The notes beneath the pieces were generated by a model. That model saw only the letters and a list, made by a program, of their open reading frames with translations, was not told where the DNA came from and searched no databases. Position numbers and translations under genes: made by a program. Below, in pieces: positions 1 through 7,990 of a DNA stretch of 45,816 bases. This DNA comes from JBHIET01 sp046760785 (GTDB lineage Bacteria > Chloroflexota > Anaerolineae > B4-G1). The DNA lies in contig JBHIET010000023.1 in the NCBI GenBank assembly GCA_046760785.1, positions 1-45,816 on the forward strand, written 5' to 3'. How positions within the stretch are numbered: position 1 is the stretch's first letter; every line of letters begins with the position of its first letter.

Positions 1-123
1 GGCCCTCAGGATGACTGGCCTGATTTAGCTTCTAGCAAAGTGCGAAATGTAGGCTCCAGCACAGGCTTTCAGTCGCCGGGAAACCGAATGTGCCATTGTC
101 AAGCTACCCACAAGCGGTCTGTG

Positions 124-221
124 AGACCCGAAGGGTTTTCCAAATCCACTGTTGCGCGGTTTACCAATGCAGATTGGAGCTAAATGTGCTTACGAGATCA
201 CGACTTAAACCCTTCGGGTCT
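124..221. repeat. Perfect 15-bp inverted repeat around a 68-bp centre
   Basis: The arms AGACCCGAAGGGTTT (124-138) and AAACCCTTCGGGTCT (207-221) are exact reverse complements. Each arm is itself a small hairpin (ACCC-GAA-GGGT). It lies downstream of the PTS operon, whose last gene ends at 285 on the minus strand, so it could act as a transcription end or simply be an interspersed repeat. No T-tract follows on either strand. I see no gene in 1-284. Confidence 0.6.
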
Positions 222-284
222 TGAGTAGCAGAGATGCGCGTAATCACTAGCGCATCGCGCATTGCATTTCACATGGTGCAGTCG

Positions 285-2066
285 CTAGAAGAGCCCGACC
301 TTGATGACCTCGCCTGTCTCAGCGTCAATGCCTGGCCAGATAGGGATGGAACCCAGCACGCCGACCAGGATCACGACAGCCATGATCACCGTAGGTGACA
401 CGTTCCTCTGGGCTAGCAGCCACCATAAGAGCAAGACCAGCAGCAGCGGCAGTAAATTGGGCATGAGGCTGTCCAGCATCGGCTGGATTTCGAACGCGGT
501 GCCGCCGACCATGAAGCCCACCGGAGTTGAGAGGCTGACGAACTGAACGACCAGCGCTCCCATGATGAAATTGCCCAGCACACCCGCGCCCACAATAACA
601 CGCTTCAGCGTGCCACTCTTGAGGATGTTGATAACCGCCATACGCCCCTGCTGATACCCCTGCCACCAGAGCAGCCAGCCAACACCCCAGACGAAGGCCG
701 CCATCAAGACGAGATAGACGAGTGGACCGAGAATGCTGCCGCTGGTCGCTTCAGCGATGTTCCCACCCAGGGCAATACTCATGCCGATGGACAGCGCGAT
801 GGGGATGACGATGCCCTGCTGGATTGTGTCGCCGATGCCCGCCATCGGACCCATGAGGCCGGTCTTAACGGCGTTGATGGCGTCGTCGCTGATATCGGCC
901 CCGGCTGCGCGCTCCTCCTCCATCGCGATGACCGCCCCGTGGATCACACCGCCGATGTCTGGCTGGGTGTTGAAGAAGACCAGGTGGCGCTTCAGCGCGG
1001 CACTGATGTCTTCTTTGGTTTTATACAGCTTCTTGATGACGGGGGTCATGCTGTGCGCGAAGCCCAGCCCCTGCATGCGCTCCCAGTTCCAGGCCGAGTG
1101 TGAGAAGAAGAGCCAGCGCAGAAAGGCCTGGAAGACGTCCCGACGCGTGAGCAGCCCGGATGTCCTGCGCTCCTCGGCGGCCGCGGCTGGCTGCTCCTCG
1201 GCGGCTCCCTTGGTGAACAACACGTGCACATACGCCACGGCGGCAGCGATGATCGCCATCATCAGCAGGTTCACATTGCCACCCATCAGCGAGGTGACGG
1301 TGAAGCCGACGAAGAAGTAAGGCCACACATTGCCCTGGAAGAGGAACTTGAGGTTGAGCGCGATACCCAGGGCGGAGAGCATGCCACTGGCCGCAAACAG
1401 CCCATTCATCACCCAGATGGCGTTCGCCCCGATCCAGCCCAGCGCTGAGGCAACCGCGCCCGAGCCCAGGTATGCGGCAATCATCACCGGTATGGCGTAG
1501 ATGACAAACAGGAATGGTTGGGAATAGATGTAATTGCTTCGTGCTACCGTTTTGATGTTCCCCTCCTCGGCGAATTTATCCGCCCAGTGAGGGATGATGG
1601 AACACAGAGACATGCGCAGCGAAAAGGTCAGGCCACCCAGCAGCCCCAGCGGTGCAGCCACCGCCAGCGCCGCATCCGCACCCAATCCGCCACCCAGCGC
1701 CAGCGCAGTGCCCAGGTAACCTGCCAGCCCGGGGTCGCCGGGCAGCGAACCACCTGCTGAGATCCACCCCAGGTATAGTACGTTGACATTGGCACCGATG
1801 GCGACGCCCTCACCAGGCCGCCCCATTGCTATGCCGACCAGCGCGCCGGCGACCAGCGGACGGTACAGCACGGTAAATCCAAGGTTGGCAAACCAAGGCG
1901 ATAGGGCAAGATAGTACATAGTGCCGATAATGAACGCCATCAGTAAGCTCATACGTGGAGGCTCTTCCTGTACCGTCGGCGCGGCCTTGACCACGACAAC
2001 GCTTACCAGCATCAGGACCAGGCTGATGCCCATGGCTATGCCAACTTGCTTCTTATTCACTTTCAT
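285..2066 (-). CDS. PTS mannose/fructose/sorbose family IIC-IID fusion permease
   Basis: Membrane part of a mannose-class phosphotransferase system: it moves a hexose-type sugar across the inner membrane while IIB phosphorylates it. The first half is IIC-like, with a membrane segment, then LSPWFANLGF, LYRPLVAGALVG and the hallmark SAGGSLPGDP. After a charged Ala/Glu linker the second half is IID-like: SAWNWERMQGLGFAHSM, LKRHLVFFNTQPDIGG and GLMGPMAGIGDTI. These domains are usually two genes; here one frame of 593 residues holds both. I start at ATG 2066, preceded by AAAGGAG with 12-nt spacing; an upstream ATG at 2132 would add 22 Arg/Lys-rich residues without better support. A hydrophobic stretch ahead of the IIC domain is an extra N-terminal membrane segment. 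Likely cotranscribed after IIA and IIB. The sugar cannot be told from sequence. Confidence 0.9.
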   Translation of the reverse strand: MKVNKKQVGIAMGISLVLMLVSVVVVKAAPTVQEEPPRMSLLMAFIIGTMYYLALSPWFANLGFTVLYRPLVAGALVGIAMGRPGEGVAIGANVNVLYLGWISAGGSLPGDPGLAGYLGTALALGGGLGADAALAVAAPLGLLGGLTFSLRMSLCSIIPHWADKFAEEGNIKTVARSNYIYSQPFLFVIYAIPVMIAAYLGSGAVASALGWIGANAIWVMNGLFAASGMLSALGIALNLKFLFQGNVWPYFFVGFTVTSLMGGNVNLLMMAIIAAAVAYVHVLFTKGAAEEQPAAAAEERRTSGLLTRRDVFQAFLRWLFFSHSAWNWERMQGLGFAHSMTPVIKKLYKTKEDISAALKRHLVFFNTQPDIGGVIHGAVIAMEEERAAGADISDDAINAVKTGLMGPMAGIGDTIQQGIVIPIALSIGMSIALGGNIAEATSGSILGPLVYLVLMAAFVWGVGWLLWWQGYQQGRMAVINILKSGTLKRVIVGAGVLGNFIMGALVVQFVSLSTPVGFMVGGTAFEIQPMLDSLMPNLLPLLLVLLLWWLLAQRNVSPTVIMAVVILVGVLGSIPIWPGIDAETGEVIKVGLF

Positions 2067-2173
2067 TGCTTTTTTCTTCTCCTTTCGGTTTAGACAGATC
2101 ATAACATTTCGGAGCTTGCCCCTCTCCTTCATCCTCGGCAGAGCCTCAGCGGAGCAAGTTCCCCTACGGCTGA

Positions 2174-2662
2174 CTACGGCTTGCCGACTAGGTCTGAGAA
2201 CGCTTTGGACTTCTCACCTGGCACAGTCAAGAGAGTGATCTCCACCCCCTTGTCCATCAGGTACTTGAGGATCGTGCTCTCTTCTTCCGAGACAGCGATA
2301 TTCTTGAAGATGTTCTTGCGCCCCGGCGCGCTGCCGATTCCGCCGATGTTGAGCGCGCTGTACTTCAGCCCACCATCGTAGAGCCGCTTTGCCACCTGGG
2401 GTGACTTCAGCAGCACCATCGTCGTCCCCCGGTCTGGCGTGTCCTGGCTCAGGGTGCTGACGCCCTCCTCGACCGAGAGCACATCCACTTGGAGGTCCGG
2501 GGGTGCGGCCAGACTCAACACCTCCTGCATGAACGGGTCCGCCGCCACGCCGTCGTCCACGATGACGATGCGGGTGAACCGCCGGTGCTTGCACCACACT
2601 GCAATCACCTGTCCGTGAATCAGACGATCGTCAATCCTTACCAGACCCAATCCTTCGATCAC
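2174..2662 (-). CDS. PTS mannose/fructose/sorbose family IIB subunit
   Basis: Cytoplasmic phosphocarrier that takes phosphate from IIA and passes it to the incoming sugar. The family signature RIDDRLIHGQV begins at residue 9, which makes His16 the phosphorylated residue; VDDGVA and the later LNIGG motif also fit. At 162 residues it has the normal IIB length. The start is GTG directly after the IIA stop (TGA-GTG), with AGAAGG just upstream, so translation is probably coupled to IIA. It is separated from the IIC-IID gene by about 107 bp that hold no gene. The domain call is firm; substrate specificity is not known. Confidence 0.92.
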   Translation of the reverse strand: MIEGLGLVRIDDRLIHGQVIAVWCKHRRFTRIVIVDDGVAADPFMQEVLSLAAPPDLQVDVLSVEEGVSTLSQDTPDRGTTMVLLKSPQVAKRLYDGGLKYSALNIGGIGSAPGRKNIFKNIAVSEEESTILKYLMDKGVEITLLTVPGEKSKAFSDLVGKP

Positions 2663-3091
2663 TCACCTTCTTTCGTTCAGTCGCTTGCGCACCTGTTGCT
2701 CGGTCAACATCGGCCCCAGATTTCTAACCGATTCTCGCCCAGCCCGAGCGATGTCTTCCGCCAGTTCTGACAACGAAGCCCCATCGCGCGACGTGGCCAG
2801 TTCTAACAACATCGGAAGGTTCACCCCGGTCACGCACTCGATGTTCTCCTTGAGCACCTGGCACGCTGCCGCGTTGTACGGCGTTCCGCCAAACAAATCA
2901 ACCAGCACCAACGTCTCCTGCCCCTCGATCTCCTGCAACACCGCTTCCAGCCTTTCTCTAAAGCCCTCCGGGCTATCGTCAGGAAGAAGAGAGACGGAGT
3001 AGAGACCCTCCGTCGGGCCTGCGATCATCTCGGTCGCTCGAATCAGCGCGTCACCGAGATCGGCGTGAGAGACTACTACAATGTTAACCAT
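2663..3091 (-). CDS. PTS mannose/fructose/sorbose family IIA subunit
   Basis: First sugar-specific phosphocarrier of the operon; it accepts phosphate from HPr. The start of the fold, MVNIVVVSHADLGDAL, places the phosphoacceptor at His9, and LVDLFGGTPYNAA is the second family landmark. I start at ATG 3091, eight bases after GGAG; a longer reading from 3175 only adds the tail of the regulator gene read out of frame. The start overlaps the last bases of the broken GntR gene (TAA at 3084-3086), so regulator and transporter were once one coupled operon. General PTS enzymes HPr and EI are not in this window. Confidence 0.9.
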   Translation of the reverse strand: MVNIVVVSHADLGDALIRATEMIAGPTEGLYSVSLLPDDSPEGFRERLEAVLQEIEGQETLVLVDLFGGTPYNAAACQVLKENIECVTGVNLPMLLELATSRDGASLSELAEDIARAGRESVRNLGPMLTEQQVRKRLNERR

Positions 3092-3629
3092 AAGCATCAC
3101 TCCGGCCCTTCCATAGCATGCCCAGCCGATACCACTCCCCGCAATAAACCGCGAGGGAAAACTTGAGCACCTCACCTGTGTCTAAGAGTGCCGTGCACTC
3201 TGTGCGCCGCACAGCGGTGGAATGTGCAAGGTTCAGCAGCTCCATCTCGTGCTGATCTGCCAGGGCGGCGTACATGCTCCTTGGCCTGCGTGAGCCTCAG
3301 ACCATATTCGCTGCGCAACACTTGAAACACCGATCCCTCCGCCAAGATACGCTGTAGAATCTGCGGGCACAGGCGATGGTTGAGGTATGCGATGTGGGGA
3401 GCCAGCGGGGCGTTGCTACGAAAGCACCGCGGCCAAGCACCGTGCGGACTAAGCCCTGGCGGCTCGCTTCGCGGGGAACCCCACGCACTGTGGTGCGGCT
3501 GAGGCCGAACCTCTCACAGAGCTGACATTCGGGGGGCTGAGCATCGCCAGACTGAAGAAGGCTCTCCGTAATCTGGGATGCCAGAAGACCCTTCACTTGC
3601 AGATAGAGAGGCTGGTACGTACCAGTCAC
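3084..3629 (-). pseudogene. GntR/HutC-family regulator, frameshifted and internally deleted
   Basis: Seen: from GTG 3629 the frame gives a winged-helix start (PLYLQVKGLLASQI, then ERFGLSRTTVR and GRGAFVATP), which is the GntR DNA-binding domain. The frame then breaks. A second frame over about 3420-3275 reads HIAYLNHRLCPQIL and LRSEYGLRLTQAKEHV, and a third over 3270-3084 reads YAALADQHEMELLNL and FSLAVYCGEWYRL; both match the effector-binding UTRA domain of HutC-type regulators. At least two frameshifts plus loss of the first part of UTRA make an intact protein impossible without recoding. Known: HutC-type repressors often control the sugar transporter next door. Inferred: this was the local repressor of the PTS operon, which may now be uncontrolled or controlled elsewhere. 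Sequencing error could explain one frameshift but not the missing segment. Confidence 0.78.
3612..3625. promoter_or_regulatory. Palindromic operator candidate
   Basis: CTGGTACGTACCAG is a perfect 14-bp palindrome lying just inside the start of the broken regulator gene and a few bases downstream of its -10 box. HutC-type GntR regulators bind palindromes of the TGGT-N4-ACCA kind, which this matches. Position and symmetry suggest an autoregulatory site that outlived its regulator. Confidence 0.55.
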
Positions 3630-3636
3630 GACCGAT

Positions 3637-3664
3637 ATTATATCGCGAAACCTGGCGCTGCCAA
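3637..3664 (-). promoter_or_regulatory. Sigma-70-type promoter of the PTS operon
   Basis: On the minus strand TTGGCA (3664-3659) and TATAAT (3642-3637) are 16 bp apart, directly upstream of the GntR relic and the PTS genes. The palindrome 3612-3625 follows. No other promoter of this quality was seen ahead of IIA. Confidence 0.6.
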
Positions 3665-3683
3665 GTGTCCGCCAACCAGATTG

Positions 3684-3895
3684 TGGTGATGACCCACGTG
3701 TGGAGGTAGAGGCACTCTGAGCGGAGTGGAGCGAAGCGGAACGCAGTCGAAGCTTGTCCTGAGCTTGCCGAAGGGAAGCCTCCGCGAGTGCCCTTCGACC
3801 CTTCGACTGCGCTCAGGGCAGACCCTTCGACTGCGCTTTGCTCCACCCTGTGACTCCGCTCAGGGCACTCGCATTGAGATGTGGGTAAATCACCA
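3684..3895. repeat. Fold-back repeat cluster, MITE-like
   Basis: The ends TGGTGATGACCCAC (left) and GTGGGTAAATCACCA (right) are imperfect reverse complements, followed inward on both sides by GGCACTCTGAGCGGAGT and its near complement. The centre is packed with short inverted units of the CCCTTCGACTGCGCTCAGGG kind. The whole stretch can fold back on itself. It reads open on both strands by chance, and the upstream reading frame into addB is repeat, not gene. It separates the divergent PTS and addB promoters. Confidence 0.6.
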
Positions 3896-3906
3896 GAGGC
3901 GTCCGA

Positions 3907-3935
3907 TTGACAAACCTGCCTTTCCCGCCGATAAT
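3907..3935 (+). promoter_or_regulatory. Promoter of the AddB-like gene
   Basis: TTGACA (3907-3912) and GATAAT (3930-3935) are separated by 17 bp. The expected transcription start, about seven bases after the -10, falls on the ATG at 3942, so the mRNA may be leaderless. This fixes the start of the downstream gene. Confidence 0.6.
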
Positions 3936-3941
3936 ATTATT

Positions 3942-6900
3942 ATGAGCGTTCAACTCCTCCTCGCCCCTGCCGGAGGTGGCAAGACCGCCCACGCCATCTC
4001 CCGCATACGCGGACTGCAGGCGTCTAACCCCCTTGCCCCGGTCTGGGTCATCCTACCCAACTTCCCCCAGGTGGCCGCTTTCCGCCACCGCCTAGCAAGC
4101 GCTGGCGGTGCCCTTGGCGTCGAAGTCGGCACTTTCTACCGGCTCTACACTGACATTCTGGCCTGCGCCAGCAACCTTGCCCTGAGTGAAGCCGAGGGGC
4201 CTGCCCCCCGCCTGGCCGACCCTGTCCAGCACCGCCTGCTGCGCGCCATCGTGGACCGCCTGTGCGATGAAGGCCGCCTGCGCCACTACGCTCCCCTGCG
4301 CGACAAGCCCGGCTTCATCCGCGCCTTGCGCGTGGCTTTCCAGGAACTGAAGCGCGCCCGCGTCCACCGCGACGACTTTGCCGCCGCCGTTGTTGACCAG
4401 CCCCCCCGCCTGGCCGAACTGGCCGCCGTCTATGCTGCCTACCAGCACTGGCTGGTGACCAGTGGCTGGACCGACGCCGAGGGGCAAGGCTGGCTGGCCG
4501 CATCGGCCTTGGAGCGCGATCCGACCCTCTACGCCGACCTGGCGCTCCTGATCGTGGACGGCTTCGATGAGTTCAACCCCACCCAACTGCAGGTATTGTG
4601 CCTGCTGGCGGGCCGGGCCGCCGAGACGCTCATCACCCTCACCGGCGCTCTCGACCGCCCTGGCCGCACCGCCCACCGCCGCTTCGCCCGCGCCCTCGCC
4701 GCCCTCACCACTACCCTCCCCAACCTGCAACCTGAAACCTCGAAGCCTGAAACCATCCTGCTGTCCCTCGAACGCCGCCTCTTCGAGCCCTCCCCCACCT
4801 CACTCCCCGCCCACGGCGCGGTCGAATTCATCGAGGCCCGTGACCGCCGCCAAGAGGTGCGTGCTGCTCTGCGCTGGGTCAAGGCTCGCATCGCCTGTGA
4901 CGGGCTGTCACCTCGTGATATCGTCCTCCTGGCCCGCGACTTGTCTCCCTACCGCCCCTTCCTGGAGGAAACGGCCACCGAGTTCGGATTGCCGCTCCAC
5001 GTTGCTATCGGTGCTGACCTGCTGACCAACCCCGCCGTCGCGGCGCTCCTCTCGCTGCTCTCGCTCCCTGCACTGGACTGGCCACGCCGTCCGGTGATCG
5101 AGGTCCTCGCCAGCCCCTACTTCGACTGGTCGGCGATCTGTGGGGAGACGGGGCGGGACGGACTAGGGGAGGGGTCCCTCCCCGCCCGGCTGGACGCTGC
5201 CGCCCGGGCCGGGCTGGTCATCGCGGGGCTGGACCAGTGGCGCGAGGCCCTCGACCGGCTGACGCAGGCGACGCCGAAGGCAGGGGCGGCTGGCGAAGAG
5301 GAAGACATGACCCCCGCCGACCTCCCTACTGGCGAGGAAGCCGCCACCCTCCGCCGTGCCTTCGAGCGCTTCGTCGCCCGGCTCACTCCGCCGCCTCAGA
5401 CCACCATCCGCGACTACGTCGCCTGGGTGGAAGGACTCATCGGCGACGACCCTGCGCTGGCACATCCGTCGTCGGCCCCTGGAGACACCGACTCTCTCCA
5501 CGTTGTCGCTCAGGTGCGGCAGGCTGAGGAGAAACCTGGCGGCCGCCGCTTCGCCCGGCGGGACATCGCCGCGCTACAGACCCTCAAAGACGTCCTGCGC
5601 GGCCTGGTCCTGGCCGAGTCCCTGCTCAATTCACCTGACCCCCCGGCCCCCTTCCCTGCGAGGGAAGGAGGAGATGGGGACTCCCTCCCCCCGCCTCGGG
5701 GGGAGGGCCGGGGAAGGGGGTACGCCCGCTTCTTCGACGAACTGCGCGGCGCGGTCGAGGCGGCCACCTACAACCTCCCATCCCCCGAAGAAGACATCAT
5801 CCTGGCCGCGCCGGTGCTTCACGCCCGTGGTCTCTCCTTCCGTGCCGTCGCTCTCCTGGGGCTCTCCGAAGGCGAGTTCCCTGCCGCCGAGCGAGAGGAC
5901 CCTTTGCTGCGGGAAAGTGATCGAGCGCTCCTGCGGGAGCGGGGGCTGCCCCTGGAACCTCGCCTGCGCGGCGAGGAAGTCACCCTGTTCTACGAGGCCG
6001 TCACCCGCGCCCGGGAGCGGCTGTTGCTCTGCCGGCCCTACCTGGCCGACGATGGACAGACGTGGGAACCCTCCCCCTACTGGCACCACCTGCGGCGGCT
6101 GGTGGATGCTCCCCGTCCCCGGCGTGTCCGTCCGGCGGAGATATCGCCGCACGGAGCGGCGTCACCACAGGAGTTCCTCACGGCAGTGGCCCAAGCGGGC
6201 ATCTCACCCGCCCCCGTGGAGAACGACAACACCATCATCGGCCGGGGGTGGCAGGCTGCCCTGGCAGGCGCGGAGGTCGTGCAGGCGCGGCTAGGTCGCC
6301 CACCGGCCGATCCCCACGAGGGAGACCTGAGCGCGCTGGCCCCCACCCTCACGGCCCGCTACGGCCCCGACCACGTCTGGTCCAGCAGTCGGCTGGAGAC
6401 CTATGCCAGGTGCCCCTTACACTTCTACTTTGCCCACGTCTTGCACCTGGAGCCCTGTACCCTGCCCCAGGAGGGGTTCGACCGGCTCATCCTGGGCTCC
6501 ATCTACCACAAAGTCCTTGAGGAAGTCTACCGTCAGGCCCCCTCCGACCCCCTCTCCATCCTGCCGGACGTGGCACAGGAAGTCTTCCAGACAGCCACCG
6601 ACGAGTACGGCTTCCGGCCTACCCCTCTCTGGGAGCAGCAGCAGCAAGAGTTCCTGCAGGTGCTGGAAAAGACCGTCGTCGCGCTGGAGGAAGTGCGCGA
6701 AGGCTACGAGCCCTACGCCCAGGAACTTCCCTTCGGCCTTCACGACCAACCCCCACTGACCCTCCAGCATCCAGGGCCGAGCATCCGGATTCGGGGCTAC
6801 ATTGACCGCGTGGACCGTGCCCCCGACGGCTCGTTGCGGGTAGTGGACTACAAGGCCGGCTCCACCCGCATCTCCGCTCGGGAGTTGGAGGAGGGAGCGC

Positions 6901-7187
6901 GGCTGCAACTGCCCCTCTACGCGCTGGCGGTGCGGGACGCGCTGGGCCTGGGGCCCGTCGCCGACGGCTTCTACTGGCACATCGGCTCCGCCAGCCCCAG
7001 TTACCTGCGATTGGAGCGGCATGAGGGGGGAGTGGAGGGAGCGGCTGAGGTGACCATCGGCCACGTGATAGCCTACGTCGCCGCCGTGCGGGAGGGGCGA
7101 TTCGCCCCCACCCCGCCCGAGCATGGCTGTCCCGACCACTGCCCCGCCGTCGGCTTTTGCTGGCGATACAGGCCGAGGGAATGGTAA
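3942..7187 (+). CDS. addB: AddB-like helicase/PD-(D/E)XK exonuclease subunit
   Basis: Probable B subunit of an AddAB-type helicase-nuclease that processes double-strand DNA ends for recombination. Residues 8-15 (APAGGGKT) form a Walker A loop; LLIVDGFDEF is a Walker-B-like strand. The C-terminal part carries the nuclease: GYIDRVDRAPDG then VVDYKAG. Four cysteines, C824 (YARCPLHFYF) and C1063, C1067, C1073 (HGCPDHCPAVGFC), are placed like the iron-sulfur staple of AddB nucleases. Start ATG 3942 is supported by the promoter ending just before it; the frame is open back to 3726 only because of repeat DNA. Length 1081 residues. In-frame low-complexity inserts (about 4176, 4720, 5634) derive from interspersed repeats. 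The partner addA-like gene follows after a HigBA pair. Assignment to AddB rather than another PD-(D/E)XK helicase-nuclease is by architecture only. Confidence 0.82.
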   Translation: MSVQLLLAPAGGGKTAHAISRIRGLQASNPLAPVWVILPNFPQVAAFRHRLASAGGALGVEVGTFYRLYTDILACASNLALSEAEGPAPRLADPVQHRLLRAIVDRLCDEGRLRHYAPLRDKPGFIRALRVAFQELKRARVHRDDFAAAVVDQPPRLAELAAVYAAYQHWLVTSGWTDAEGQGWLAASALERDPTLYADLALLIVDGFDEFNPTQLQVLCLLAGRAAETLITLTGALDRPGRTAHRRFARALAALTTTLPNLQPETSKPETILLSLERRLFEPSPTSLPAHGAVEFIEARDRRQEVRAALRWVKARIACDGLSPRDIVLLARDLSPYRPFLEETATEFGLPLHVAIGADLLTNPAVAALLSLLSLPALDWPRRPVIEVLASPYFDWSAICGETGRDGLGEGSLPARLDAAARAGLVIAGLDQWREALDRLTQATPKAGAAGEEEDMTPADLPTGEEAATLRRAFERFVARLTPPPQTTIRDYVAWVEGLIGDDPALAHPSSAPGDTDSLHVVAQVRQAEEKPGGRRFARRDIAALQTLKDVLRGLVLAESLLNSPDPPAPFPAREGGDGDSLPPPRGEGRGRGYARFFDELRGAVEAATYNLPSPEEDIILAAPVLHARGLSFRAVALLGLSEGEFPAAEREDPLLRESDRALLRERGLPLEPRLRGEEVTLFYEAVTRARERLLLCRPYLADDGQTWEPSPYWHHLRRLVDAPRPRRVRPAEISPHGAASPQEFLTAVAQAGISPAPVENDNTIIGRGWQAALAGAEVVQARLGRPPADPHEGDLSALAPTLTARYGPDHVWSSSRLETYARCPLHFYFAHVLHLEPCTLPQEGFDRLILGSIYHKVLEEVYRQAPSDPLSILPDVAQEVFQTATDEYGFRPTPLWEQQQQEFLQVLEKTVVALEEVREGYEPYAQELPFGLHDQPPLTLQHPGPSIRIRGYIDRVDRAPDGSLRVVDYKAGSTRISARELEEGARLQLPLYALAVRDALGLGPVADGFYWHIGSASPSYLRLERHEGGVEGAAEVTIGHVIAYVAAVREGRFAPTPPEHGCPDHCPAVGFCWRYRPREW
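4176..4199. repeat. Interspersed repeat unit read in frame (LALSEAEG)
   Basis: The segment containing CCCTGAGTGAAGCCGAGGGG is a variant of the units packed at 3712-3877, here translated in frame inside the AddB-like protein as LALSEAEG. Confidence 0.5.
4720..4754. repeat. AACCTG-type microrepeat read in frame
   Basis: A run of AACCTGCAACCTGAAACCT-like units, translated as LQPETSKPET inside the AddB-like protein. It is direct, not inverted, and looks like low-complexity insertion DNA. Confidence 0.45.
5634..5720. repeat. C/G-tract fold-back repeat read in frame
   Basis: A C-rich arm (CCCCCCGGCCCCCTTCCC) pairs with a downstream G-rich arm (GGGGGGAGGGCCGGGG) around a purine-rich centre. It is translated in frame as a Pro/Gly/Arg-rich insert (APFPAREGG then PPPRGEGRGRGY) in the AddB-like protein. 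Confidence 0.55.
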
Positions 7188-7198
7188 ACAGGGGACAC

Positions 7199-7226
7199 TT
7201 GACTTGCATAACGTTAGGGTTATAAT
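7199..7226 (+). promoter_or_regulatory. Promoter of higBA
   Basis: TTGACT (7199-7204) and TATAAT (7221-7226) are 16 bp apart. The predicted start of transcription is only about five bases before the higB ATG at 7238, so the message would be almost leaderless. No Shine-Dalgarno sequence precedes that ATG. Confidence 0.6.
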
Positions 7227-7237
7227 AGGACACAACG

Positions 7238-7594
7238 ATGACCACACGACAGTCAAGGTGGGAGGTCGAGTTCTACACCGACGCACGGGGAAGAAGCCCG
7301 GTAGTCGAGTTCATCAATGGACTGTCTGAGCGAGAGCAGACTGCTGTAGGCCGCCATCTGCTATTGCTGCAGGAGTTCGGGGTGCACCTGGGTGCTCCAT
7401 ACACACGGCCCATCACCGGGCACCGCAAATTGTGGGAACTGCGGCCCGGGCCGATCCGGTTACTCTACTTTGCTCACACAGGACGCCGGTTTGTCATTCT
7501 GCACGCTTTCCGCAAGAAATCACGAAAGACACCAAAGCGAGAAATCGCTATTGCCGAAGGCCGTATGGCCACGTTTCTGGAGGGGGAACGATGA
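7238..7594 (+). CDS. higB: HigB-like toxin (RelE superfamily, phage Gp49-like)
   Basis: Small basic protein (118 residues) of the HigB/Gp49 group; these are ribosome-dependent mRNA interferases. Seen: VEFYTDARGRSPVVEFI at the N-terminus, then the core HRKLWELRPGPIRLLYFAH and FVILHAFRKKSRKTP, the usual strand-turn-Lys-rich pattern of the family. It precedes and overlaps by 4 bp (ATGA) the HTH gene, the toxin-first order typical of higBA. It has its own near-leaderless promoter and lies between the two helicase-nuclease genes. Toxicity is inferred from family and pairing. Confidence 0.85.
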   Translation: MTTRQSRWEVEFYTDARGRSPVVEFINGLSEREQTAVGRHLLLLQEFGVHLGAPYTRPITGHRKLWELRPGPIRLLYFAHTGRRFVILHAFRKKSRKTPKREIAIAEGRMATFLEGER

Positions 7595-7902
7595 GCACGA
7601 ACACAAGCATTCGACTTGAAGATTGGTTAGAAGAGCGTATGGCTGATCCGAAGTTTCGGGCTGAGTGGGAGGCTTCCGAGCCCGCCTACCAGGTGGCGCG
7701 ACTGCGCATCCTCCGCGGCTTGACCCAGGAGCAATTGGCCGAATTGGTGGGCACCAAACAACCCAGCATCGCCCGGCTGGAAAGCGGGAGGACTGAGCCG
7801 AAACTCTCCTTCCTGCGGCGTGTGGTTGAGGCATTGGGGGCACGGCTGGAGGTGCGCATCGTCCCGCTGGAAGAAGCGCCGGCGGCAGGGCAGAAGACAT
7901 AG
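7591..7902 (+). CDS. higA: HigA-like antitoxin, XRE-type HTH protein
   Basis: Antitoxin partner of the preceding toxin: it should bind HigB and repress the shared promoter. Residues about 36-75 hold an XRE helix-turn-helix (RILRGLTQEQLAELVGTKQ, PSIARLESGRTEP). The N-terminal stretch is acidic and helical (LEDWLEERMADPKF). 103 residues, a normal size for HigA. The ATG overlaps the toxin stop by 4 bp; the longer open frame from 7432 is the out-of-frame toxin gene and is rejected. Confidence 0.85.
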   Translation: MSTNTSIRLEDWLEERMADPKFRAEWEASEPAYQVARLRILRGLTQEQLAELVGTKQPSIARLESGRTEPKLSFLRRVVEALGARLEVRIVPLEEAPAAGQKT

Positions 7903-7962
7903 CCGGAAAGAGAAACGCCCTGCGGCGTAGGAGCGCCCGAGGCGACAGCCAGACCGAGGTAG

Positions 7963-7981
7963 GACAAGTTGGCAACTTGTC
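7963..7981. repeat. Short perfect hairpin before the AddA-like gene
   Basis: GACAAGTT-GGC-AACTTGTC, an 8-bp stem with a 3-base loop, nine bases before the ATG at 7991. It has no T-tract; it may be a transcript-processing hairpin or an interspersed repeat. The 88-bp gap between higA and addA holds no promoter that I can see. Confidence 0.5.
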
Positions 7982-7990
7982 TCACCGCCT

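Noticed and set aside
3726..3941. N-terminal extension of the AddB-like protein
   Set aside because: It is translated repeat DNA, and the promoter boxes at 3907-3935 lie inside it.
4092..4730. 212-codon open frame on the minus strand
   Set aside because: Shadow of the AddB-like gene; Gly/Gln-rich antisense composition without motifs.
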